A stretch of 18,603 bases of DNA from JAHQVK01 sp039819565 (GCA_039819565.1 JBCBRU010000108.1:1-18603), one strand, 5' to 3'; positions 8,052 through 15,085 are shown, counted from the first letter of the stretch. Program-made: numbers and translations. The notes: a model not told the origin generated them from the sequence alone.

Positions 8052-8480
8052 ATGATGATTCGCAAGCAGCTTCGCGTCGCTCTTCTTCTCACCTTTATCG
8101 GAGCCCTGCTCGAGAGGGCCACGCCGGCCGCCGCCGAGGACACCATGTCTGCGACCGCCGCCCCGGCTGCGCCTCTCGACGCCCGTCGCTTCGAGGTCAC
8201 CGTCCAGCCGAAGGGCGAGGAATCCTGGGGTGATACGCTTACTTTTGACCGCGGCACCTTCGTCTCCGAAGCCTGCTCCGGCTACGGGTTTGGTCCTTCC
8301 GCGTACGCGACCAAGCGGATGGGGGAGGCCCTGACCTTCCGCGTTGAGGCCCGGAGCGAGAGCGAGGGAACCAGCCAGTGGAAGGGCCAGGTCCAGAAGG
8401 GCAGCATCGAAGGGACCATGGTCTGGACGCGGCCCGGCCAGGCGCCCGCGCTCTATCACTTTCGCGGTCAGCAGCGCTGA
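8052..8480 (+). CDS. Small secreted protein of unknown function
   Basis: 142 aa. AAGGA lies 7 bases before the first of two adjacent ATGs. The N terminus MMIRKQLRVALLLTFIGALL is a standard Sec signal (Arg/Lys then a hydrophobic core), with likely cleavage after TPAAA near residue 28. The mature part is beta-rich, with conserved-looking blocks: SWGDTLTFDRGTFVSEACSGYGF, LTFRVEARSESEGTSQWKGQV and IEGTMVWT...YHFRG. This alternation of W-G-x-V, GT-x-x-W and Y-x-F-x-G suggests a small beta-sandwich or lipocalin-like barrel. It has one Cys only (residue 76). I do not recognise a named family and assign no function. It is divergent from the agmatinase gene and followed by its own terminator, so it is probably a single-gene unit. 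Confidence 0.85.
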   Translation: MMIRKQLRVALLLTFIGALLERATPAAAEDTMSATAAPAAPLDARRFEVTVQPKGEESWGDTLTFDRGTFVSEACSGYGFGPSAYATKRMGEALTFRVEARSESEGTSQWKGQVQKGSIEGTMVWTRPGQAPALYHFRGQQR

Positions 8481-8496
8481 CCGCAGCGTAGTTTTA
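8465..8496 (+). terminator. Hairpin terminator of the secreted-protein gene
   Basis: GCGGTCAGC (8465-8473) and GCTGACCGC (8477-8485) give a perfect 9-bp stem with a 3-base loop, overlapping the last codons and the TGA of the secreted-protein gene. A TTTT run follows at 8493-8496, 7 bases after the stem. Strong GC stem plus nearby U-run makes this the best intrinsic terminator in the window, though the U-run is short and displaced. Confidence 0.6.
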
Positions 8497-8549
8497 TAAC
8501 AGATTTTCGTCTGCTCCTGGTTGACGTCCCATCCGCTTTATCGGATAGG
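8496..8549 (+). promoter_or_regulatory. Promoter region of the OsmC gene with small inverted repeat
   Basis: This is an AT-richer patch than its surroundings. TATAAC at 8496-8501 is a good -10-like hexamer without a visible -35. TTGACG at 8521-8526 is a good -35-like hexamer, but its 17-bp-spaced partner GATAGG (8544-8549) is weak and would leave almost no leader. ATCCG (8531-8535) and CGGAT (8542-8546) form a small inverted repeat around CTTTAT, a possible operator or leader hairpin. Which hexamers are used cannot be told by eye. Confidence 0.35.
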
Positions 8550-8557
8550 CGATCGCC

Positions 8558-9124
8558 ATGGCAGACATTGACGGAAATCACACCCCCCATGGTCCCGAGG
8601 TCAACCGCGAAACCCTGGAGGGTCTCATCGGGGCCATCGAGGAGGTCCCCACCCGCGGTCAGAGCCAGTGGAAGGCCGAAACCGAGTGGCACGGTGGCTT
8701 TCGCAGCGAAGCCAAGATTCGCAACTTCACCTTCAAGATGGACGAGCCCGAGGCGCTGGGAGGCAGCGACACCGCCCCCAACATGGTGGAGGCGGTGCTC
8801 GGCGCCTACGGCTGCTGCCTCACCACCGGCTACGCGATGAACGCGCTCCGGCGTAACATCAAGCTCGAAGACATCCGCATTTCCCTCGAGGGCGACCTCG
8901 ATCTCCGCGGTTTCCTCGGCCTCGCGGATCCCCAGGAGGTCAGCCCCGGCTACTCCGGCATTCGCGTCGACGTGACCTTGGTCCCCGCCCCCGGCACCGA
9001 TGCCCAGGCGCTCCGGGCGCTCCACGACGATGTCCTGCGCACCTCCCCCGTCGGGGCCATCATCGGCCGCCCCGTGGACGTGACCCACGTGCTCAAGGTG
9101 GCGGAGGCTCCCGTCCCCGCGTAG
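8558..9124 (+). CDS. OsmC/YhfA-family protein
   Basis: 188 aa, somewhat longer than classic OsmC (~140) because of an N-terminal extension (about 1-35). The OsmC/Ohr pattern is clear: FRSEAKIRNFTFKMDEPEALGGSDTAPNMVEAVLGAYGCCLTTGYAMNA with the peroxidatic-type Cys at 86-87, then the C-terminal SPVGAIIGRPVDV block. In true Ohr/OsmC peroxidases the second block carries the resolving Cys before PV; here it is Ser163 (RTSPV). A classical thiol-peroxidase cycle is therefore doubtful unless the Cys86-Cys87 pair or an external thiol substitutes. YhfA-like members also lack it. It may detoxify organic hydroperoxides or bind a hydrophobic thiol-reactive ligand. It is 34 bases upstream of the CoA-binding protein gene on the same strand. 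Confidence 0.9.
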   Translation: MADIDGNHTPHGPEVNRETLEGLIGAIEEVPTRGQSQWKAETEWHGGFRSEAKIRNFTFKMDEPEALGGSDTAPNMVEAVLGAYGCCLTTGYAMNALRRNIKLEDIRISLEGDLDLRGFLGLADPQEVSPGYSGIRVDVTLVPAPGTDAQALRALHDDVLRTSPVGAIIGRPVDVTHVLKVAEAPVPA

Positions 9125-9158
9125 CCGGCGAGAGGCAGCTGGGGTACGTCGGACGGCG

Positions 9159-9653
9159 ATGAACCACGACCGCTACGAGGATGACTTTATCCTCGACGTG
9201 CTCGAGCGCACCCGGACGGTGGCGATGGTCGGGGCCAGCCCGAAGTGGAACCGCCCCAGCTACTTCGTCATGAAGTACCTTCTGGACCGCGGCTTCGAGG
9301 TCCACCCCGTCAACCCCCGCGCGGCGGGGGACACCATCCTTGGTCGGCGCGTGTACGGAGACCTCGACGAAGTTCCCGGCCCGTTCGAGATGGTGGACGT
9401 CTTCCGAAACTCCGAGGCGGCCGGTCCCATCGTGGACGACGCGATCCGGCTCGCTCCCGACAAGGGCATCCGCTTCGTGTGGATGCAGCTCACCGTGCGC
9501 AACGACGAGGCCGCCGCTCGCGCCGAGGGGGCCGGTTTGCAGGTGGTGATGAATCGCTGCCCCAAGATCGAGTGGAGCCGCCTCCACGGGGAGCTCTCGT
9601 GGGGAGGCATCGACTCCGGGGTGGTCACGAGCCGCAGGATGAGGCTCCGCTGA
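9159..9653 (+). CDS. CoA-binding (YccU-like) Rossmann protein
   Basis: 164 aa, single-domain CoA_binding_2 type. The N-terminal nucleotide loop TVAMVGASPKWNRPSYFVMKYLL (20-42) and VHPVNPR...G..VYGDLDEVP follow the E. coli YccU pattern. VDVFRNSEAA, IRFVWMQLTVRNDEAA and VVMNRCPKIEW then complete the fold. It has no catalytic fusion and is expected to bind CoA or an acyl-CoA in the cytoplasm; the biochemical role of the family is poorly defined. Its TGA overlaps the ATG of metY by one base (TGATG), implying translational coupling and a functional link to sulfur amino-acid synthesis, perhaps sensing acetyl-CoA used to make O-acetylhomoserine (inference). GGA lies 5 bases before the ATG. Confidence 0.92.
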   Translation: MNHDRYEDDFILDVLERTRTVAMVGASPKWNRPSYFVMKYLLDRGFEVHPVNPRAAGDTILGRRVYGDLDEVPGPFEMVDVFRNSEAAGPIVDDAIRLAPDKGIRFVWMQLTVRNDEAAARAEGAGLQVVMNRCPKIEWSRLHGELSWGGIDSGVVTSRRMRLR

Positions 9654-10954
9654 TGGCCGACGACAGTGATTCACGGCTCGGCTTCGCGACCCGCGCGGTG
9701 CACGCAGGGGCTCCGCCAGAGCCTCGCACCGGGGCTCGGAGCGTGCCGATCTATCAAACCACGAGCTACGCCTTCTTCGACGCCGACCACGCTGCCTCAC
9801 TCTTCAACCTTCAGGACTTCGGCTTCATCTACTCCCGCATCGGCAACCCGACCGTCTCGGCGCTCGAGGAGAGAGTCGCGAGCCTCGAGGGGGGACGGGC
9901 GGCGGTGGCCTGCGCATCGGGGCACTCGGCCCAGCTCATGGCCTTCTTCACCCTCCTCGAACCGGGGGACGACTTCGTCGCCTCCCGCAACCTCTACGGC
10001 GGGTCCATCACCCAGTTCGGCCAGACCTTTCCCCGACTCGGGTGGTCCTGCCGGTTCGTGGACCCGCGGGATCTGGACGCGGTTCGGGCCGCGGTGGGGC
10101 CTAAGACCAAGGCCCTCTTCTGCGAGAGCATCTCGAATCCGGCCGCCGTGATCACGGATCTGGCCGCCTGGGCCGACATCGCGCGGGACGCCGGCATCCC
10201 TCTGGTGGTCGACAACACCATGGCCACCCCCTATCTATGTCGCCCCTTCGAGCACGGGGCGGACCTCGTCATCCACTCCCTCACCAAGTTTCTGTCCGGA
10301 CACGGGACCTCGATGGGGGGCGTGGTGGTGGAGTCCGGCCGCTTCGACTGGGCTGCCTCCGGAAAGTTCCCGGGGCTCACCGAGCCGGATCCGGCCTACC
10401 ACGGCCTTCGCTTCTTCGAGACGTTCGGGGACTTCGGCTTCTCCATGAAGATGAGGGCGGTGGCCCTGCGGGACCTCGGCCCGAGCCTGTCCCCCACCAA
10501 CGCCTTCTATATCCTCACCGGCATCGAGACCCTCCCGCTGCGCATGGAGCGGCACGTCGAGAACGCCCGCGCGGTGGCCGCCTTTCTCGACGAGCATCCG
10601 CGCGTGGAGTGGGTTCGACACCCGAGCCTCCCGTCCAGCCCGGATCGAGCTCTGGCCGACATCTATCTCCCCAAGGGGGCAGGCTCGGTGTTCACCTTCG
10701 GGGTGAAGGGAGGCTACGAGGCGGGGCTGCGGGTGGTGGAGAGCTGCCGCTTGTTCTCCCACCTCGCCAACGTGGGAGACACCCGCTCGCTGATCCTCCA
10801 CCCGGCCTCGACGACCCATCGCCAGCTCACCGAAGAGCAACAGGCGGCGGCGGGGGCAGGCCCCGAGGTGGTGCGCATCTCGGTCGGCATCGAGACCGCC
10901 GCGGATCTCATCGCGGACCTCCAGCAGGCGCTGGAGGGGGCACCGAACGTTTGA
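9653..10954 (+). CDS. metY: O-acetylhomoserine sulfhydrylase (homocysteine synthase)
   Basis: 433 aa, the usual MetY length. It is a PLP-dependent Cys/Met metabolism enzyme of the cytoplasm, making homocysteine from O-acetylhomoserine and sulfide. Marks: FATRAVHAG start (11-19), YSRIGNPTVSALEERVASLEGG (60-81), CASGHSA (87-93), VVDNTMATPYLCRP (185-198) with Asp187 pairing the PLP ring, the Schiff-base Lys212 in HSLTKFLSGHG, and the C-terminal HPASTTHRQL (383-392) and RISVGIE. The insertion around SGKFPGLTEPDPAYHGL is typical of MetY rather than of MetB/MetC. The start is fixed by GAGG 8 bases before the ATG and by the one-base overlap with the CoA-binding gene. No S-box or SAM riboswitch is visible upstream. 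It is convergent with the barrel protein, sharing a hairpin. Confidence 0.96.
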   Translation: MADDSDSRLGFATRAVHAGAPPEPRTGARSVPIYQTTSYAFFDADHAASLFNLQDFGFIYSRIGNPTVSALEERVASLEGGRAAVACASGHSAQLMAFFTLLEPGDDFVASRNLYGGSITQFGQTFPRLGWSCRFVDPRDLDAVRAAVGPKTKALFCESISNPAAVITDLAAWADIARDAGIPLVVDNTMATPYLCRPFEHGADLVIHSLTKFLSGHGTSMGGVVVESGRFDWAASGKFPGLTEPDPAYHGLRFFETFGDFGFSMKMRAVALRDLGPSLSPTNAFYILTGIETLPLRMERHVENARAVAAFLDEHPRVEWVRHPSLPSSPDRALADIYLPKGAGSVFTFGVKGGYEAGLRVVESCRLFSHLANVGDTRSLILHPASTTHRQLTEEQQAAAGAGPEVVRISVGIETAADLIADLQQALEGAPNV

Positions 10955-10974
10955 GCGCCCGCCTTCGGTGCTCC
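10937..10974. terminator. Bidirectional hairpin between metY and the barrel-protein gene
   Basis: GCACCGAA (10940-10947) and TTCGGTGC (10964-10971) are perfect 8-bp arms; a G-U and two G-C pairs extend the stem to 10937-10974 on the plus strand. The loop is 16 bases. It spans the metY stop and touches the stop of the convergent gene, leaving only 19 bases between the genes. It is a likely shared terminator without T-runs. Confidence 0.45.
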
Positions 10975-11906
10975 TAGCGGGGGGCGATCACCACGCCGAA
11001 CTGCAGCATCCCCATCATCCCCAGACCCGACCGAGCGAGCTCCTGCCCGTCGAGAGCGTGCACGGTGACTTCGCTGAGGGGGATGACGCCTCCCTCCAGG
11101 TAGGCCGCGATCGGCCCACGCAAGGTATACTGCACGCGGGCTGCGGTGCGGACTTCGAGCTGACGCACCAGCGTGGGATCCGCGAACTCGGGCAGCTCCT
11201 CCACGGCGCCACCCCACCCGTCGACCACCGCTCGAACTCCGAGCGACCACCGCTCGAAAGGCCGCCACTCGAGTTGAGCGTACTGAGGGAGGTACATCTC
11301 CAGCTCGACATCCGGAGCCGGCCGCCATCGAGCTCCAAGGAAGGGGAGCGGCACGTAGTCGGGGAGGTTGCGACTGAGCCCCGCTCCGAAGACGAAAGTC
11401 CACTTCGGTCCGGCCGCGTACATCGCCGAAACCACGAGATTGGGTTGAACACCTTGGACGCGAAACTCAGACAGATCGCTGCCATAGAGCAGTCCCCCCT
11501 GCAGCTGGAGAGACCACCGCGCGTCGAGAAGAAGACGAGCACCGAGTCCCACCGTGAAACGGTGAAGCGTGAGGTGAGCGGCGTCGCCTTCGCCTCCGTC
11601 GAGCGCCCAGTCCCGCAGATGGTAGGCGAGCCCCAGTCCGACCTGGAACGCCGCTTCCCGAGCCAACGGCACGCCGCCGTTCACGCGCAGCCCTTGGTAA
11701 GATACGCCGCTGAAGACATCGCCCTCAGGCCGGCCACCCCAGGCCCCTTCGTAGCGAACGCCCACCGGCGCCTGGGCCAAAAAGACCCGCCGCTCGAGGA
11801 TGCTGGGTTCCTCTTGCCGGACTTGCTGGACCGCGGGCGGCGCGCTCGCGCCGGTCGGGTCCGCGACTGCTGACAAGATGAAGGGGAATATATCCAGCAC
11901 GCCCAT
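10974..11906 (-). CDS. Predicted outer-membrane beta-barrel protein (DUF6268-like)
   Basis: 310 aa. The N terminus MGVLDIFPFILSAVADPTG is a short, weak Sec-type signal without basic residues. The rest alternates short amphipathic beta strands with Gly/Pro turns: VRYEGAWGG, FQVGLGLAYHL, FTVGLGARLLLDARWSLQLQGGLLYGS, WTFVFGAGLSRNLPDYVPLPFLGARW, VELEMYLPQYAQLEWRPFERWSLGVRA, and IAAYLEGGVIPL. This is a barrel-like pattern. The LPDYVPLPFLGARWRP...LPQYAQLEW block recalls the DUF6268 outer-membrane family, a by-eye impression. No function is known. It starts 16 bases after the alpha/beta hydrolase on the same strand, so the two form an operon, possibly acting together at the envelope. Confidence 0.72.
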   Translation of the reverse strand: MGVLDIFPFILSAVADPTGASAPPAVQQVRQEEPSILERRVFLAQAPVGVRYEGAWGGRPEGDVFSGVSYQGLRVNGGVPLAREAAFQVGLGLAYHLRDWALDGGEGDAAHLTLHRFTVGLGARLLLDARWSLQLQGGLLYGSDLSEFRVQGVQPNLVVSAMYAAGPKWTFVFGAGLSRNLPDYVPLPFLGARWRPAPDVELEMYLPQYAQLEWRPFERWSLGVRAVVDGWGGAVEELPEFADPTLVRQLEVRTAARVQYTLRGPIAAYLEGGVIPLSEVTVHALDGQELARSGLGMMGMLQFGVVIAPR

Positions 11907-11922
11907 GACTGTAGCCCACCCT

Positions 11923-13158
11923 TTAGTGAGACCTCACCCGAGGCGCTTCGAACAAGCGACGGGCGGCCACACTCAACCAGAAGCGCATCGTGGATCTGCG
12001 GGTATAGATCGCGTGGCCAAAGTTGGTGAGGACGAAGTTCGGGCGTCCCGCCGACCCGTCGCCGTAGTCGACGAGCAGAGTGCGCCCCACGTCGTGCACC
12101 CGCTTTCGATGTTCGAGGGCTCGACGCCACTCCTTCGGGGCGTGGCCATTTCCGAGCAGGCCGTCGAGCTCGCGGTTGAGCTGCCGCCGCTCCCGGGACG
12201 CAGCGGGCAGGTCTGAGCCCACGATCCCCCACTGCTGAATGTAGTCGCCGTCGCGGGTGGTGAGGACGCCATCCATCCGCCCCGCGAGAGGCTCCTCGCC
12301 GCGGTGGTTGACGATGTGAAGGAGCCGCCCGCGAGCGGACGCCGGCCACCCGTAGCGGGGCGGGGTGCCGAGGGTCACGATCCGGAGATCGTGGTGCCGG
12401 AGGCGCTCGAGGTGCATGGCGAGCCAGTCCGGATCTTCGCCGAGCTCCCCCGCCAAACGCACGAGCTCAGGGCCGTGATCGCAGGCTTCGACCATCTGAA
12501 GGAGAAGCGCGAAGACCTGTCCGGCGTGGCTGTGCCCCACCAGAACGACCTTCGAGGGCTCAGGAATCTCCTGCTCATCGAGCCGCTTCACGAGATGGTG
12601 AGCCAGCTGCGCCGCCGCCGCGAGGCGGCCCGCGTGGGTGTTCTCGGAAGACCACGAAAAACGCGAGCAGGGGAGCGCGGTGGCCCCAGAGAAGAGACGC
12701 ACGTAGCCGGGAGAGAAGTTTCCGAACTCACCGGTGAGGGTGTGGGTGGCGCGGGCCCACAGCCGCTGGAGGGGTCGGGCCAAGCGCCGGTCCAAACGCT
12801 GGGAGCGTCTCCGGAGACTCGCGAAGAGCGCAAACGGATCGCTTCCCACGAAGGTCCCGTGGACGAAGCAGATCTCGGCCACGCCCTCCTCATCGAGAAC
12901 GCGCCCGAGGCGAACCATCTCCCGACGCCAGGGCAGGGGCTGGTCCGCGAGGCGTGGCGACCAGGCCAGGGCGTCGTGCCGGGTAAAGGCCAGGCGCTCG
13001 TACAGATTCGGGGCGGGGGGCCCCAGCAAGGTCTGGGGAGGGCAGGCTCCGCTCGCCTCGGAACGGTCGCCCGGAGCGATTTCGAGCGGGCGTCCTGCCC
13101 GCCACCCCATGCTGACGCCGAAACCGACGGCCAACACCCAGATCAGCCCCCACTCCAT
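11923..13158 (-). CDS. Membrane-anchored alpha/beta hydrolase (lipase-like)
   Basis: 411 aa from the ATG at 13158; a TTG 12 codons upstream is also in frame but its residues do not look like a signal. MEWGLIWVLAVGFGVSMGWRAG is an uncleaved anchor or signal, placing the body outside the cytoplasm. Alpha/beta-hydrolase marks: strand and oxyanion loop ICFVHGTFVG (96-105), nucleophile elbow GHSHAG (208-213) with Ser210, and LGTPPRYGW (263-271) after a strand, as in lipases. A likely catalytic His is His382 in NFGHAIYTRR. The acid cannot be fixed, but Asp364 (LLVDYGDG) is a candidate. The substrate is probably an ester or lipid. It is the first gene of a two-gene unit with the barrel protein and is divergent from the MerB-like gene. 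Confidence 0.8.
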   Translation of the reverse strand: MEWGLIWVLAVGFGVSMGWRAGRPLEIAPGDRSEASGACPPQTLLGPPAPNLYERLAFTRHDALAWSPRLADQPLPWRREMVRLGRVLDEEGVAEICFVHGTFVGSDPFALFASLRRRSQRLDRRLARPLQRLWARATHTLTGEFGNFSPGYVRLFSGATALPCSRFSWSSENTHAGRLAAAAQLAHHLVKRLDEQEIPEPSKVVLVGHSHAGQVFALLLQMVEACDHGPELVRLAGELGEDPDWLAMHLERLRHHDLRIVTLGTPPRYGWPASARGRLLHIVNHRGEEPLAGRMDGVLTTRDGDYIQQWGIVGSDLPAASRERRQLNRELDGLLGNGHAPKEWRRALEHRKRVHDVGRTLLVDYGDGSAGRPNFVLTNFGHAIYTRRSTMRFWLSVAARRLFEAPRVRSH

Positions 13159-13180
13159 CGTTCGCTTCGCCTCGCTCGTT

Positions 13181-13191
13181 ACGCAGTGCGT
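13181..13191. promoter_or_regulatory. Short palindrome in divergent promoter region
   Basis: ACGCA-G-TGCGT is a perfect 5+5 palindrome in the 105-base space between the hydrolase and MerB-like genes, 23 bases upstream of the hydrolase ATG. It could be an operator half-site pair, but its shortness makes chance likely. No clear -35/-10 pair was seen here. Confidence 0.2.
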
Positions 13192-13263
13192 CAATCACCC
13201 CCGGAGGTCAACCGATGATGGCCCTACGAGAGAGCCCTTGAGTAGCCTGGGGGCGGAGCTCCC

Positions 13264-13965
13264 GTGTCCGAAGCACCGCACCTCCCGATCGACTCAAAGA
13301 TGCACCAGGCCGTGATCCGCGGTTTCATCGATCTTGGATCCGCTCCCACCCGGTCCGAGCTGGCCGCACATCTGTCCTTGTCCGAGCCGGAGACGGAAGC
13401 TTCCCTCCGGCGCCTCGACGCGAATCACGGCGTGGTCCTGGATCCGTCGTCGGGCGAAGTCTGGATTGCACACCCCTTTTGTTCGTCGCCCACCTTGTTT
13501 CGGGTGGAGGGACCGGAGCGGGGCTGGTGGGCGCCGTGTATCTGGTGCGCCCTCGGGATCACCGCTCTCGTCGAAAACCCGCAGCTCTTCGTGAAGACCC
13601 GGTTGGGGGGGGACGGCGCCTGCTGCGACATCCTCGTCGGTCCGGAGGGCATCCAGCCCTCCGGATTGCTCGCTCACTTCCCCATTCGTCCCGCCCTGGC
13701 CTGGCAGAACGTCCACCGCCACTGCGCCTGCACCTTGGTCTTCGACCGCGAAGAAGCCATCGACGCCTGGTGTGTGCGCAATCGAATGGACCGCGGCGAA
13801 GTTCTCACCCTCGAGCACACGGCCAACTTCGCGGCGCTTTGGTATGGCGAGCATCTGTCCCCAGACTGGAAGAAGCCCACCGTGTCCGAGGCGCGCGCGC
13901 GACTCGTGAAGGCTGGATTGACGAGCGAACACTGGCGCCTGGAGGGCGACGACGGAAGATTCTGA
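13264..13965 (+). CDS. MerB (alkylmercury lyase)-family protein lacking the catalytic Asp
   Basis: 233 aa from a GTG with GGAG 5 bases upstream. Residues ~1-80 form a MerB-like winged-helix-type start (RSELAAHLSLSEPETEASLRRLDANHGVVLD...VWIAHPF); ~85-200 is the lyase core. WAPCIWCALGIT aligns by eye with MerB's WCALD, putting Cys95 at catalytic Cys96 but Gly98 at Asp99. The HRHCACTLVF block supplies Cys154 or Cys156 for MerB Cys159. GGDGACCDILVGPEGI matches the stretch between them, with Cys120 and Cys121. MerB splits carbon-mercury bonds in the cytoplasm; without Asp, protonolysis should fail or need another acid. No merA, merT/P or MerR gene is present, so mercury resistance is unlikely to be its role; metal or thiol-ligand sensing is an alternative. 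It precedes an AraC regulator on the same strand. Confidence 0.8.
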   Translation: MSEAPHLPIDSKMHQAVIRGFIDLGSAPTRSELAAHLSLSEPETEASLRRLDANHGVVLDPSSGEVWIAHPFCSSPTLFRVEGPERGWWAPCIWCALGITALVENPQLFVKTRLGGDGACCDILVGPEGIQPSGLLAHFPIRPALAWQNVHRHCACTLVFDREEAIDAWCVRNRMDRGEVLTLEHTANFAALWYGEHLSPDWKKPTVSEARARLVKAGLTSEHWRLEGDDGRF

Positions 13966-14060
13966 AACGCCGCTCGATTCCATCAAGTCGGGCTCAGCGC
14001 GGTCGTGCTACACCGTCCCGCGTGAGGGTCGCTCGCCTCGAGTCCGAGCCACGGGCGGAG

Positions 14061-14966
14061 ATGTGCGAGCTCGCCAAGCTGGTGGATGCCCACATGTCGC
14101 CCCTGAGGCGGCCATCGATGCTCTTGCGACCCGGACTTCAGCTGTGGCGGATCACGGACCAGGTTCCCCCTTCCCCGTCGGTCTACGGCCCCACCCTCTG
14201 CATCCTGGCCCAAGGACAGAAGCGGGTGCATCTGGACGGCCGGTGCTTCGTCTACGACCCCTCGAAGTACGTAGTGTCGACCATCGCCGTCCCCACCCGA
14301 TACACGGTGGCCGAGGCGAGTCCCCTCAAGCCGCTGCTCGGCGTCCTCATCGAGCTCGACCTCAGGCTGATCAGCGAGCTGGTCCTCGAGCTCGGAGACA
14401 ACGTCGAGCCAGGCGCGCCCAACGACGGCTCGGCGCTGGGCGTGCACCCGATGGAGCGCGCGTTTGCCCGGGCCGCGGTCCGGGTCGTCGAGGTCGCCAG
14501 CTCAGACACCGAGTGGAGCATTCTGTCATCGGGGCTCCTCAGAGAGATCCACTTCCACGCCCTCCGGGGTCCGGCCGGCCCCCTGCTCCGCGACCGCATC
14601 GAGAAGAACGGTAATCTCGAGCGGGTGGCGCGCGCCGTCCACTATATCGAGGAGAATTTCGCCGAAGCGCTCACCGTAGAGGCCATCGCGAAGACCGCCG
14701 GAATGAGCCCTTCGGCGCTCCACAGTCAGTTCAAGCGCGCCACGGATCTATCCCCGATGCAGTTCGTGAAGCAGATCCGCTTGCACGAAGCCAACGCTCG
14801 CCTGTTGGCCGGCGGATCCGTCCTGCAGACGGCCGTCGACGTTGGTTACTCGAGCAGCTCTCAGTTCAGCCGGGACTTCCGGAGGCAGTTTGGGGTGGCT
14901 CCCTCTCAGGCCCGGGACCGCCTTAACGCAGACCGAAACGACCGAAACTTGGCCACCGTGCGCTGA
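14061..14966 (+). CDS. AraC-family transcriptional regulator (AraC_N type)
   Basis: 301 aa from ATG 14061; the frame is open far upstream, with a GTG at 14022 as alternative. The family normally begins close to the CELAKLVDAHM segment, which supports 14061, although GGAG directly abuts the codon. Residues ~1-165 are the cupin-like AraC_N effector domain (YGPTLCILAQGQKRVHLDGRCFVYDPSKYVVS, then LGVLIELDL). Residues ~188-285 hold two helix-turn-helices: LTVEAIAKTAGMSPSALHSQFKRATDLSPMQFVKQIRL and VLQTAVDVGYSSSSQFSRDFRRQFGVAPSQ, the classic AraC signature. It lies 119 bases upstream of the Mo-hydroxylase operon on the same strand, with 21-bp-spaced direct repeats between, so it is the likely activator of that operon. 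The inducer is unknown; in many AraC_N relatives it is an alcohol or aldehyde. Confidence 0.94.
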   Translation: MCELAKLVDAHMSPLRRPSMLLRPGLQLWRITDQVPPSPSVYGPTLCILAQGQKRVHLDGRCFVYDPSKYVVSTIAVPTRYTVAEASPLKPLLGVLIELDLRLISELVLELGDNVEPGAPNDGSALGVHPMERAFARAAVRVVEVASSDTEWSILSSGLLREIHFHALRGPAGPLLRDRIEKNGNLERVARAVHYIEENFAEALTVEAIAKTAGMSPSALHSQFKRATDLSPMQFVKQIRLHEANARLLAGGSVLQTAVDVGYSSSSQFSRDFRRQFGVAPSQARDRLNADRNDRNLATVR

Positions 14967-15001
14967 CCTTGGCGAGACCTGACGTTCGGCCCTAACCATT
15001 G

Positions 15002-15033
15002 GAGGATCGAGCACATCTTCGCGAGGATTGAGC
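15002..15033 (+). promoter_or_regulatory. Direct repeats, 21-bp period: candidate AraC-type operator
   Basis: GAGGATCGAGC (15002-15012) and GAGGATTGAGC (15023-15033) match at 10 of 11 positions and start exactly 21 bp apart, two helical turns. AraC-family activators bind such direct repeats (araI1/araI2 are also offset by 21 bp). The downstream copy contains TTGAGC (15028-15033), a -35-like hexamer, as at class II activated promoters; no convincing -10 partner is visible. The site is 53 bases before the 2Fe-2S subunit start. Confidence 0.5.
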
Positions 15034-15085
15034 GCCCCCGGTTTCGAGCTCTCCTCTAGCTTTGCCGCGTGGAGAAGAGCGCTCG

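Noticed and set aside
7922..8257. Longer agmatinase reading frame on the minus strand
   Set aside because: This part overlaps the divergent secreted-protein gene and encodes Arg/Ser-rich sequence unlike any ureohydrolase; the family starts near the ILVGIPYD segment.
9125..9158. SAM or cobalamin riboswitch upstream of the metY unit
   Set aside because: The gaps before the CoA-binding gene (34 bases) and the OsmC gene (77 bases) are too short and show no such conserved elements.
9245..9652. Long N-terminal extension of metY
   Set aside because: It is an Arg/Gly-rich shadow of the CoA-binding gene; MetY homology starts at 9653 with a proper ribosome-binding site.
13264..13965. Mercury-resistance operon
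   Set aside because: Only a MerB-like protein is present; the catalytic Asp is missing and no merA, merT/P or merR gene is nearby.
13479..14060. Long N-terminal extension of the AraC gene
   Set aside because: It overlaps the MerB-like gene in another frame and is an Arg/Pro-rich out-of-frame reading; the AraC_N domain begins near 14061.
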